From Polytrichum commune (lineage: Eukaryota > Streptophyta > Polytrichopsida > Polytrichales > Polytrichaceae), in assembly GCA_950295325.1 (NCBI GenBank), contig OX485804.1:27530001-27594000 (forward strand): a stretch of DNA of 64,000 nucleotides. Reading direction: 5' to 3'. Positions 12,613-22,984 of the stretch are shown in pieces. Each line of letters starts with the position of its first letter. Within the stretch, counting starts at the first letter, position 1. A program made the position numbers and the translations under genes. The notes under the pieces are model-generated. The model was not told the origin of the DNA, made no database searches, and saw nothing but the letters and a program-made list of their open reading frames with translations.

Positions 12613-13004
12613 AAATCCCCGGTATTTGCGGCGGTATTTACGGGATAAGGTTGTCTGCCACCTATGAGTGTACGGTTCACGCACAGGAAACTGGCTCGAG
12701 CGCCCTCCGTCGGGTGTCTGGAGTGCACACTTGGTGTCTCCCGCAAAAAAGAGCTCTGCAATGGGGGGGAGAGCTTTAAGTACTCCTCTACCGTGGTTCA
12801 AAATCCCTTGGATTCTCTTTGAAAAACGGATTCCCGCTGCCTACTTTAACCTAACAATATGCCATTCTATTAATGCGGGACATAAATAACTTTCTGTATT
12901 GAATATGTATGGCATGCACGCATTGATAATATGTTCATCCGTTCCACACCTTAGGTGTTACCAAGGTTTCCCGAACCAAAAAATAAAATGTATATTCCTA
13001 TATA

Positions 13005-13260
13005 CATATCGATGTATATATTTATATATATTTATATATATTTATATATATATATATCTTTGTATATATGTAAATATATATCTAATTATCTATATATATA
13101 TATCTATATACCTATATATATGTGTGAATATATATCTATATACCTATATATATATGTGAATATATATCTATATCTATATATCTCTATATATGTGAATATA
13201 TATCTATATATTTTTTTCTTACATATATCTATACTTTACATATATATACATTACATTTAT
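13005..13260. repeat. AT-rich minisatellite (TATATATCTATATACC-like)
   Basis: Irregular tandem repeats of TATATATCTATATACCTATATATATGTGAATA-type units, with period of roughly 28-34 bp in the middle part. Low complexity; any open frame through it is spurious. Confidence 0.7.
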
Positions 13261-13607
13261 GTACATTATTGCGGCAAATACTCACCAAGTGCATGAACAC
13301 CAATTAAAAGTCTGGTGAATTCATGCAAGCTACTAAGGTAGATTAAGGAGATGAATTCAAACCATGCCTAGATATACTTTATATCTTAATTCAAATGCAA
13401 CTTCAGGTTTGCAAATAGTGAATTGATTCAACATTGTGTGGAAATGTTGAATTAATTTGGAATGGTGCATAAGATAGTGTAATGATATGAATTGAAACCA
13501 TACCTATATGGAGTCCCACTTATGCATTGTGTAATTAAAATGCACTCAACACTATTAGGTTGGATCACAACATTCCCCCATATAGTGCGGATGGTAAAAA
13601 AAACTAG

Positions 13608-13660
13608 GGGTTTAGGGTTTAGGGTTTAGGGTATGGGTATGGGTTTAGGGTTTGTGAGGG
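13608..13660. repeat. Interstitial telomere-type repeat (TTTAGGG)n
   Basis: About five TTTAGGG-type units with two GGGTATG variants. Plant-type telomere sequence away from a chromosome end. Confidence 0.7.
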
Positions 13661-13801
13661 ATGTGCATGTCCAGTAGTTCATATAACAGGGTTTACATAC
13701 AAACTATATTCACTACTCATAAATCCATATTGGACTAACTTAATTTATTTGTAGCTTACATTTGATGCGAGCCAAACTTTCAACGACCATTGGGTGAAAT
13801 A

Positions 13802-14044
13802 TCACCATATTCGGTAATTGGGGACATTTTCATGATTTTGGATACTATTTCAGAACATGGTATTCAAATAAAGAACAAGTAAAACACAAGAATACATTCA
13901 ATGTGACACAATAAAGCAATTTGCATGGGCAACACTAACCAATTTGGCACAAATACATCTCATCTGAATAAGAATTTGAACCACATATTAAATCATTTGC
14001 ATTTATTTTGAGACTTTCCAAAGTCTCTGATTAACAAATATAAT
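13802..14044 (-). mobile_element. MITE, TCACTATATTCGTTAAT family, inverse copy
   Basis: Begins TCACCATATTCGGTAATTGG and ends with AGACTTTCCAAAGTCTCTGATTAACAAATATA. The interior matches the 4014-4265 element read on the other strand, including 'tgacacaataaagcaatttg' against 'caaatcactttattaagtca'. Non-coding. Confidence 0.6.
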
Positions 14045-14514
14045 AATAAATTGAATGCAGTAGTTCAAGTTCACACATAATAAACTGAATTGAAAGCCTA
14101 GTATTTAAAATTGAATTTTCCCGCACCTCTTGTAAGAAAATCCTAAACCGTTCCCACCAATCTTAAATCGGGACCTTTATGGATCTTATATTAAATTATT
14201 TGAGGAACCATTTAAAAACTTGAAAGATATTTCAATTATGAAAACACTATATATTTGAAAACACCATATTAATACACATCATTGGGGGTGGGGTTTTCAT
14301 CGAATCCCTAGTACATGATGTGCAATGTGGAAATTGAATTCATACTCCCTATCTAGAAGATGTTTACAATGTATCCAAAGTAGATGAAGGGGATGTAGCA
14401 TTTAAAATGCATGTTTTGTACTGGACTCCTTATGTTTATGTGATGGAGGCATATACATATTAAAAAGCTTGAAATTAACGTGCCTTTATTGCTTATACAT
14501 CCAACTTAGATTAT

Positions 14515-14690
14515 TTTCGTTAATTAGAGAGTTGGGAAAGTCTCAAACTAAGTGCAAATGGTGTAATATATAGTTGCATTTCTTATTGTGATGACATATA
14601 TTTATGTCAAATCGGTTAGTGCCCCCCATGCAAATCACTTTATTAAGTCATATTGAATATATTTATGTGCTTTGATTACATTGAATTACT
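14515..14690 (+). mobile_element. MITE, same family, 3'-truncated copy
   Basis: Starts TTCGTTAATTAGAGAGTTGGGAAAGTCTC and runs parallel to 4020-4195, including 'gtgatgacatatattt' and 'caaatcactttattaagtca'. It is lost before the right terminal repeat. Confidence 0.5.
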
Positions 14691-14699
14691 AAACCCCAA

Positions 14700-14900
14700 T
14701 GAATTCCAACCCATCCCCCCCATCCACCCATCCCACACCCCATGCTATCTCCCCATCCCATCCCCTCATCTTCCTAGCCCGACCCATCCCTTCCCTCCCC
14801 AATGGGAAGCGGCCATGTGGCAGCCCGAGGGAAAACCCTAGAGGCGCAGGCTACCTCCCCGCGCCCCCTCCTCTCCTTCCTCATTCTCATTTGGAGCAGA
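14700..14900 (+). promoter_or_regulatory. Plant-like promoter / TSS region with telo-box
   Basis: A C-rich stretch (14705-14830) leads into AAACCCTAG (telo-box, about 14833-14841) and then a pyrimidine patch (CCCCCTCCTCTCCTTCCTC). Telo-boxes near the start site are typical of plant promoters. The next thing downstream is a 5' leader region with at least one exon-like piece (15533-15581, flanked by CTTGCAG and GTATGT) and then the coding start at 16180. I infer this is the promoter of the DGQH/FCP1-like gene; no transcript evidence is available. Confidence 0.4.
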
Positions 14901-15663
14901 GAGAGGAGGAGCGCCGCGTTGGTTTAGAGTTTAGAGGCGAAGCTCTTGCATTTTTTAGTTTTGTGTGGTGCACTTCTTTTGTAGGCGCAAGTGTTGAGAG
15001 TTATTGACAGTCCCTTGAGAATTGCAGCTTAAGAATAGAGAACTCGAGTTAGAAGAGTTGAAAGTTGGAGAGTTGAAAGTTTGTAGAGTTTAAAGCTTGA
15101 GAGTTGGAAGCTTAAGATTAGGATACTCAAGCTATAAGCTTGATAATTGCAAGTTTTAGAGTAGCAGCTTGAGAGATACTGCATTTGAAGTTGCATATAC
15201 ATCAGAGTCTTAGTTAGGGTTTGTACATAGCATGCAACAACTAGTGTGAAGGCAGTGGTGCATTTGACTTTCAAATCACCTTGCTTTTGTGGGGTTTCCT
15301 GGGGTTTTCAACAAGGGAGCAAGCAGCTTTTGGGTGTGTAAAATTTCAGAGTAAGCACAATATTCCTTCCATTCTCAAATCCTTCACAGTCTATATTTGT
15401 TCATTATTGAATGGCATGTGTTTTGGAAGTCAAGTTCGGATCTGAATTCTGAATTCTCTGTCACATTCCAAGTCTATATGTTTTGATTGTATTGTTTTTC
15501 TTCAATCTCACCTTTCTGACGAACACTTGCAGGCACAAGTGCAAGCTTTGCTGAGACATAGCAAGCAAGACCTTGCCATACGTATGTATACGAATTCGTA
15601 TATGTACGGACACTATATTGTTATTATTAATTATATATATAAAAACAAACAACAGGCTCATTT

Positions 15664-16145
15664 ACGAACGAGCGTTCGTAAATACCTCTACCGCGCACAA
15701 TATACAACCATTTACGAACGCGCGTTCGTAAATGCATATGCCGCGCAAAATATATACCATTTTACGAACGCGCGTTCGTAAAGATTCTTTGGAACCCAAA
15801 GACTACGTTTACGAACGTGCGTTCGAAACCCTAAATCCAAAATGGAGGGATATATCCATGCTGTAATTCATATAAGTACTTAAATCCAATCACAACACTA
15901 AATTTAACTCAGTAGGTTCCACAATATCGCGTGACTTTACGAACGCGCGTTCGTATAGTTATGTACAAAATACTAATAAACAGGTATCTCATATTACGAA
16001 CGCGCGTTCGTGAAAGATGTGAACCAATGTGAATGCATTAGAAACCACCCTGAAATGCATAAAGCATTCAAAACTTCGTATTTCCAAAAACCACACTATG
16101 AAAATAGTATGCATGGCACGGTGTTGTTTACGAACGAACGTTCGT
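15664..16145. repeat. Dyad cluster, 5'-intron block (7 copies)
   Basis: Copies start at 15664, 15714, 15764, 15811, 15940, 15996 and 16130, with centre bases AG, CG, CG, TG, CG, CG and AA. The first three are spaced exactly 50 bp apart inside a tandem unit that also repeats 'ccgcgcaaaatatatac'. All lie in the presumed intron that ends at TGATGCAG just before the ATG at 16180. Confidence 0.85.
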
Positions 16146-16179
16146 AAAAGCAATTCTGATTTGCTCTTGTGTGATGCAG

Positions 16180-19100
16180 ATGGCTAAAGCTAGCAGAAAC
16201 GCCATCGACTTGTTCGCAATGCCAGTGGAGCGCCTTCCAGAGGGAGTCTCGGATACCAATAGGAACGACAACTATGTCCCAAAAGAAGAAGTCATGGCTG
16301 AGTGGACGGCCATCCCCACGAAGACCGAGGAAGGGTTGTTTGCATTGCGATTCACTTATGAGCTGCAGACAAGGGCTGACCAACCAGACCAATGGGTGCA
16401 AACAAAGAATTGGGAGATAGAGTCCGTAGAGGCGCAAGGAGACTTTGTTATTCTGGATATGAAAAATAAAAAAGACCATGTGAACCTCCTCTTAAACTAC
16501 CTATTGCACCCATTCTCTTATGCTTATGCATGCAATAATGTCGCATCCGATGCGAAACATTTCAACCTGGATGCTCTCTTTACCAAATATGCCCTGAGTC
16601 AACACTGGACGGCGAGGAAGTTGACTGCCCTGACCTTGAATGTTTCGAAGTACAACAGTGTTGCCGCGGAGGCAAATAAAAAAAAAAAAAAAATCCGAAA
16701 AAACCAGCTGCTTCGGGGACAGGAGGATCGAGAAGTGCTCCGCGGCCTGTGCATTTGGGGAGCAGGTTGACAGAAGGGCCCAGCAGACAATCCACTCCAT
16801 CCAAGAGGTCGAGGGACGAGATGGAGAAGTCCGGATTGACGGAAGGCGCTGAGGTTAGTTCTCTGCCAGTGATGCCAACCCCTTTGAAGAAGGGAGAAAA
16901 CCCAGACACTGCCAAAGCGACAAAAATCCTTCGAGATTTCAACAACTACTCCAAGGATTGCTGGCCTATGGGACGCCACTTCACTTTCAACGTGGATTGT
17001 TTCAAGTGCGAGAAATCCCCTAACAAGTGGGTGGTGAGGTCTCGTGAAAGCGGAGGGGTGAAGTGGCAGATTAATAACCTCATGAACAACGTGAAGTGGG
17101 ATAGGCAGACCGTCTGCGTGATGCCCAAGGGTTTTTTGTCACGCCCCACAGAGAAGGATTGGCCAAGAATCCAGAATGGAGAGTTATGGATAATCGATGG
17201 ACAACACAGTCTGGAGGCGTCACAGATCATCCTAAAGGATGATAACTTCCAGCACGAGCTCAAGGCGGACCTGCGCTACTGGAAGGCGTTTTTGGTTTGG
17301 TCTGACGACTGGGACAAGCTCCGCAAAATATCTACATTTTTGAATTCCGGAAACAAGATCAAGGCATTCGAGGCCTCATGGGCGGCGAATATAGTGGCGG
17401 CCAGAGACGTGTGGGTCGCGCACGGATGCCCGCCAAAAGAGAGGGAGAACGCCAAGACGCAATCTCCACAGTGGAAGGTGAGTTCACGAACGAGCGTTCG
17501 TAAAGCATATGTTGCATTAAACAATTTCTAAATTTTCCAACTTACGAACGTGCGTTCGTATTTAGTATTGAGCACTGACGTCCTCGTATGTATGTTGCAG
17601 GCGTTCTGTGATGCGATGGTGGACAAATTCTCCTCCATCGACATGAAGTCCACGAGCACCAAATCAATTCTGGAGCTCAAAGGTGAGCTTCGTCTGATTT
17701 GCTACAACAGAGACACCTGGGAGTTGTGGACCCAGTTCTTCGACGCTCACAGCTCGGGCGATCTGGTGAACCCAGACACAGAAGAGAAATACGCTCAAGA
17801 GAAGAGCGGAGAGGCCCCGCCTCTACTGCGGGAATTTTTTAGGGCCCTGCAAGGACTGACTGAATTAGAGTTGCAGCGTTGTGCGGTTCACATTCTTGGG
17901 AACACCGTCGGAAGGACCATCCCTTATCCCAAGATATTTTTGAAGAGACCAAAGCATAAGCCCGGCACGTACTCGATCAAAGAGTGGTGCGACCACAGGA
18001 AGCTGAAGACCGCTGCGATGCGGGAGATTAGCGGCCTATTGCCTGAGATGCACATTTTTCAGGCCGACGAGGATATCAACTGGGCGAAATGGAAGGAGTT
18101 CAAGGCGCTGTACAATATCAACGGTGCCTCAATGCGCAGCCTGGTGAAGGAGCACGTTGCCGTCCTGAAGCTCAAGGGAAACAAAAGAGCAAAAAAAACA
18201 GAAACGGAACCTGAAGAGCTTCAACGGTACATCTCCTTCTTGGAGAGGAAGAGGAACGCCACCTTCGAGGGCGTGGCAAGATTTTGTGTGGTGACCACGG
18301 GGCTGGAGAGGACCACGTTTTCCAAGTGGGATGGCACCTTCAACATGTCCGAGGTCAGGGAGGATCGAAGGGGTTGTCCCTTCGCGGTCATCGACTTCAG
18401 AGGGATCCCCGGTGCCTCGCGACAGGGTGCGAAGGGGGAGCCTTTTTACAACCCTTTCATGGCGAAATTCATGGAGCACAAATCTCCGACCATGAGGAAG
18501 CCGCACGTATGGCTGTGGATTGTGGAGCAGGAGAAGCAATCCGTCGTCATCGATTTGTATGAGAACAAGATCAAGTTCGAGTACAACATCTTCCACAGCA
18601 CATACGTGCCAGCGAAGACGGAGGGGATTGTTGCCGTAAACGAGGCCAGAGGCAACAAGCAGGTGGGAGCGGTGAGCCTCATCTTCTTGACGTACAATGC
18701 GCTTAGGAATGGGCGAGCACCCATAAAGGCGATCAACACATTCAAGAAGATATACAGCATCCCTCACCCACCTCCAAAGGATCTCTTCCAGGAGACTCTG
18801 TACACTGTCTTCCCGGCGCTGGAGCTGAGGATGGAGTTCTACGTCTCTATATTGCAGGGTTTGGCAATGACTGGCGAGACTGTCTACAACGTATTTGGAG
18901 GCAGCAAATTTATTTACGCGGCCATGGTAAGCCATCTCACACCACTTTTTACGAACGCTCGTTCGTAAACACTGCATGCTCCAAACAATTTATCATGGGT
19001 AGCCGATACTTATGATTGTTTTGTGAATTATTTTGTTATTATTTCCTCGCTCAAAGCCTTCATGTTTACGAACGCGTGTTCGTATATGACTGAATCTTTG

Positions 19101-21914
19101 CCTTCTTATCTCAGATGCTGGGGCTGTGCGTGAACACATATATTGACGCCGTCGGCGAGGAGGATTACAAGTTCCACAGGACAAAAGCGTCGACGATGGA
19201 CCTAGCTGACATGTCCGTGCCCAGAACGGACTTCAACATGCCGGCCGACGAAGGCATGCCGCCCATGGAAACAGACGACGACGAGCTTGGCCCCTCCGTC
19301 AACGTCGATGCCATCCTCCAGGCTTTGGATGTCACTCCTCTCCGGTTGTTGGCCCCATCGGGGGAGCCTTCAGAATACCAAGGGACCCCGGCTAGATATA
19401 CTGGATCCTCGGCGGGTACCACCCAGGATGTCCTCCCCGCGCTTACCTCAGGCGCGGAGCCCTTCGGCACGCCATGAGGTTGTTCGACGTCAGTGTCCCC
19501 CAAGCAAAGGCTGGCAGTCCCGAAAATGGAGACCCTCGATGTCCTCGACCAACGCTCCCGTCCCATGTTGGACCTGTTCCGCAACACGCGACGGAGGATG
19601 AAGAAGACCTCGTACGTGGAGTTGCCCGAGGGGGCGATCATCGAGGTCTCCGACGAGGACGAGGGGGACATTGACATTATGGTCGAGCTTGGGGTGGAGT
19701 TCGCCAAGAACAAGAGGGTCAAGGAGGAGGCCCTTTCCGTCGCCGAGCTTAACGCAAAGCTCGAGCAGAAGATGAAGGAAGACATGGCTGCGGCTGCAGA
19801 GGAGAATGCCCGGAAAATGAGAAAAATTGAGGAGGAGCTGAAGTCCTCCAACGAGAAGATGGACGCCATACTGGCGATGCTGACCAGGCTGCAAAACTTT
19901 GCAGTGGCCCCTCAGGCAGCATTCCCATTCCTTGCGGGATACCCCACGCACGGTCCTTTCCCGGGAGGACATTCCTACCAGCCAGCGCCCCACCCAACGC
20001 CGGTGGGGACTCCTCCACCCCCTACAATGCCCACGGACACCGCCAACATACACGACGCAGTCTCGGCGGCTATCCGTGAGGACGAGGATTTACGAACGCA
20101 CGTTCGTGAATCTTCAGGTCCAACAGTCCTCACCCCACCCCCACCAAGGGTAGGACTGCCTTCACAGACGGACACGGCACCTTTCACCGTCGTCCCCAGT
20201 TTACTAGATAGGACAAGGGGCGATGATATTGCGTGACACACTGACTTGGTCATTGTGGAGGACACGCAGGGGAGCCCGAGTGACACCGCAGGCGTCCAGA
20301 GGATGGACGTCGAGGACAGCCCCGCGGAAGACCGACATCCCCCCGCATACATTGGGGACGTGCACATGGAGACTCTCGACTTGGGTGGCGAGGAGGACGA
20401 CATACAGCAGACCCAGGCGTCTCAGGCGGCGCGTGCTGACAACCTAATGGAGACTGAGGCACCTGCGGCGGCGGATGTGACGAACGCGTTCGTTAATCGC
20501 TGAGGAGGGAGCTGCCGCTCAATCCAGTGCCGCTGCCCCTCCCTCCGATGACGAGGTAACTCATCTTTGAGACTACCGCATGCATTTACGAACGCGCGTT
20601 CGTAACATCTCTAACCACATGCGTTGTGTTTTTGGCGCATTATATACATCGGCATCCGAGACCTCCGATAGCCCATTTTTGCGTGCTTCCTTAGGTCAAC
20701 CAGTTTTGTAGGACACGGCATCCTGTTGCCCTAGGAACCTGTATGATAGATTATCATCTGAGACAAACTGTAAATTTTCACGGAATTCATATAAATGAAA
20801 CATTTTTTTGCATCGAATCGCGTCGTCTCGCATTGGTTGTTTTGTGTATGTTCATGCGGGTTCAAATCTGTTGTGCAATTCTGCCTCGTTCACGAACGGA
20901 CGCTCGTAAAAGGATGCCACCCCGCGACCATCTCCTTCACGAACGCCCGTTCGTAAATGCACTATAGGGTTCATTCACAAATGAACGTTCGTGAATGGTG
21001 CGCATGGTCACTGCTGGCCTTTCACGAACGATCGTTCGCAAATGTACCCTTGTTCTTGCCCTTCGTCTTTTTCCATACTGCATCTTCATGTTTGCTAAAT
21101 TCTTTATTGGATCATAGCATTAAACTAGTCGAATTGTTAATCACAGGACCCCCCGGAGATAGGTCGCAACCCCTCCACCAGTGGACCTCAGACCCGAAAC
21201 AAGCTGTTCATCGTGTTTGACCTCAACGGGGTGTTGTGTCACACCGAACACATCCCGAGGGTCCCCACGCGTCCCTTCCGTCACCCCGACGAAAGGGACT
21301 ATGACGGCGAGCTCGACACCCTAATAAACCGCAAGGCTGTCCGCGCCCGTCCCGGTTTGCGCGACTTCCTTCGCGAGGTGGTCGAGTTCGCCCACGTCAT
21401 TGTGTGGAGCTCCATGGTCATGGAGAACACGGAACCCATCGTCGACTTCCTATTCCGTGATCTCCCGAGCCCTTGCCTTGTCCTCGGGCAAGAGGACTGC
21501 GATGAACTACTCGACGAAAAGGGTCTACCGGTTCCCAAGTTCGGCGGCCGAGGCAGAGGACAACAGTTCCTCAAGGTCCTCAGGTCCAGACTTTGGCGCG
21601 GCGTCCCCCGGCTTCAGGGGACCCCCCACGGGTGGTGGCCTACTCCGGAGAACACCCTCCTGGTCGACGACAGCCCCGCCAAGAGCGTTTTGAACCCCCC
21701 GGGCAACGTCATCTTTCCCGACACGTGGACCGGCGATAGGAAGGACGCATTTTTGGTCGATACGCTAGCGCCGTACCTTAGAAGGCTTGTGCTCCACGCC
21801 GGTAGCATCCCCTTTTTTGTTAGGTCCAACCCCATCGGCAATGCGGGACTAAGCCCCCGCGATAATGTATACAAGAGCATCATGAGGCTCGCGAAATTTA
21901 ATACACTCATTTGA
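16180..21914 (+). CDS. Large multi-exon protein: DGQH/ParB-like domain, coiled coil, FCP1-like HAD phosphatase; disrupted
   Basis: Four phase-0 coding exons: 16180-17477, 17601-18926, 19115-20555 and 21147-21914, all with GT-AG borders; the ATG sits directly after a TGATGCAG acceptor. Summed, they would give roughly 1,600 residues. Exon 1 carries ELWIIDGQHSLEASQ (about 17181-17222), the signature of DGQHR/ParB-Srx-fold proteins. Exon 2 has no domain I know. Exon 3 holds a Lys/Glu coiled coil (about 19680-19890) and Pro-rich linkers. Exon 4 carries FDLNGVL (21216-21233) and LLVDDSPAK (about 21655-21684), the nucleophile and acidic motifs of FCP1/NIF-type HAD phosphatases; the second Asp of DxD is Asn, as in plant DLNG paralogues. 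Lesions: an A16 run at 16678-16693 shifts the frame, TGA stops lie at 19475 and 20234, and another shift occurs near a dyad at 20480. Both TGAs would be CGA if a CpG had deaminated. The biological role is unknown. The base composition is GC-richer than the flanks. Confidence 0.6.
17486..17559. repeat. Two dyads in intron 1 of the DGQH/FCP1-like gene
   Basis: ACGAACG-AG-CGTTCGT at 17486 (eight bases into the intron, directly after GTGAGTTC) and ACGAACG-TG-CGTTCGT at 17544. The intron is only 123 bp, so the dyads and their short flanks make up a large part of it. Confidence 0.85.
18951..19083. repeat. Two dyads in intron 2 of the DGQH/FCP1-like gene
   Basis: ACGAACG-CT-CGTTCGT at 18951 and ACGAACG-CG-TGTTCGT at 19068, both inside the 18927-19114 intron. 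Confidence 0.85.
20092..20107. repeat. Dyad inside exon 3 coding sequence
   Basis: ACGAACG-CA-CGTTCGT lies in the open frame and is translated as LRTHVRES between acidic and Pro-rich segments. A second, shortened dyad without centre bases (ACGAACG-CGTTCGT) is at 20480-20493, just before the frame breaks. Confidence 0.8.
20588..21039. repeat. Five dyads in intron 3 of the DGQH/FCP1-like gene
   Basis: Copies start at 20588, 20892, 20939, 20977 and 21024, with centres CG, GA, CC, AA and AT. The last four are spaced 38-47 bp apart. Some arms are degenerate (ACAAATG, CGCTCGT). Confidence 0.8.
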
Positions 21915-22039
21915 AATATCTTCATGTATGTGCGTGTTATCATTTGGTTCACATATCTAACTCTTCATCCGTTTTTGGATGTCTTTGTTGTCTGTGTTGT
22001 TGTTATTGTTGTTGTTCCCCATAGTTTTCCCCCATATGT

Positions 22040-22984
22040 GACGCCCCCGTCCTCGACGGCCTTTCCCGTCCCCCCTCGTCCCCAGGCTCCCCTTCCCGCA
22101 GCGTGACGTATTCCGTGATCCCCTCACTCTACCACTTCTCGGCGGTGGATGCAGCCTCGGCCGTGGACTACTCCCGGGACGTCGACGACGGTGTTGTCAA
22201 CAGCCCGCCCCCAGGGTTGTCCCCCGGGCATTCGCCCCGTCGCCCTCCCCCCTCTCCAAGGAGAAGCGGACGCTCGTTCGTTTGGGGCATGTGTCGCCCT
22301 CGAGGGACGACGCCGTCGCTCGTCGTGGGCCGAGCCGACGTCTCCACCTGGAAGCAACCCGGTGCGACCCCTCCCCCGTCGTCCCCGTTCCTCCTCCTGC
22401 AAACCCATCCCCGGTCGTTGGCCCTCCTTGCCATGCTTCCCCCACATTACTGAACAGTGCCGCAATTCAGCCGGATTCGTATGCTCTCCTCGACGCCCCC
22501 ATCGTCCCCGGGATCGATGTCACCAAATCCAAGGTGCCCTTCTTTGTCCCTAAACCCATATTCACCGTTGCTTTCCTCTTTGTCTGCGCGTGCCAAGAGG
22601 TTTACGAGTGCCCATCCCAAACCGCCCTTCCTCATTTTCCCCACTCCGTTCTTATTGTTATCTTCCTATGGCGTTTTTTGGCAGGTGGCTCCCCGCTCGC
22701 TTGGTGGCCAACCCTCCTCGACTTCGTCATTGCCAAGGCACGCCCTCAAGGCCGCATCTTCCGAGTGCGATCGTTCTCTGGCCCTCCGGAGAAGCGCAAG
22801 ACGTTCCCTTTCGCAAATGCCCTCGTATTCTACTTATAATACCACCTCGTACAATTCGGGAGCGCGTCCTGAAACATGCAAGAACGACACATATTCCTTT
22901 CCAGGCAACACACAAGGATACAGTCGTGGGCCTGAGATTTTTAAAGCCATGGAGGCCGCCAAAAAAAATAGTGGGTCGGACTAG
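22040..22984 (+). CDS. Ser/Pro-rich coding-like region, unassigned
   Basis: A GC-rich stretch after the phosphatase exon. One frame is open from about 22100 to 22450 (Ser/Pro/Arg-rich, YSVIPSLYHFSAVDAA…). It has a TGA at 22451 and continues open to 22984. A good acceptor (TATGGCGTTTTTTGGCAG|GTGGCT, near 22684) precedes a segment ending YSRGPEIFKAMEAAKKNSGSD. This could be a separate short gene, a further part of the upstream unit, or a decayed element tail. No domain is recognised; the low-complexity composition makes the frame choice uncertain. Confidence 0.25.

Larger units (their letters stand above)
12613..14690. other. Intergenic: GC-richer islet, AT minisatellite, telomere-like run, MITEs
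   Basis: 12660-12830 is a GC-richer stretch I cannot assign. 13000-13260 is a TATATATCTATATAC-type AT minisatellite. 13608-13660 holds TTTAGGG repeats. A full inverse MITE copy occupies 13802-14044 and a 5' portion of another occupies 14515-14690. No gene is seen. Confidence 0.5.

Noticed and set aside
11810-12667. Several open frames of 60-135 codons in the upstream dyad block
   Set aside because: Their peptides (YERTFVNS, FTNARS, LRTHVRK) are just translations of the dyad in different frames; there is no other conserved content.
12955-13296. Open frame of 113 codons rich in Tyr/Ile
   Set aside because: It is the translation of an AT minisatellite.
18129-18977. 282-codon minus-strand frame opposite exon 2
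   Set aside because: Same reason: a shadow of a well-supported plus-strand exon.
19165-20403. Long minus-strand frames opposite exon 3
   Set aside because: They are shadows of the GC-rich plus-strand coding sequence; the plus strand has splice borders and a coiled coil.
11515-21039. A CRISPR array reading of the dyads
   Set aside because: Spacing is irregular, the repeat is only 16-22 bp, copies lie in introns and an exon, there are no cas genes, and the DNA is eukaryotic.
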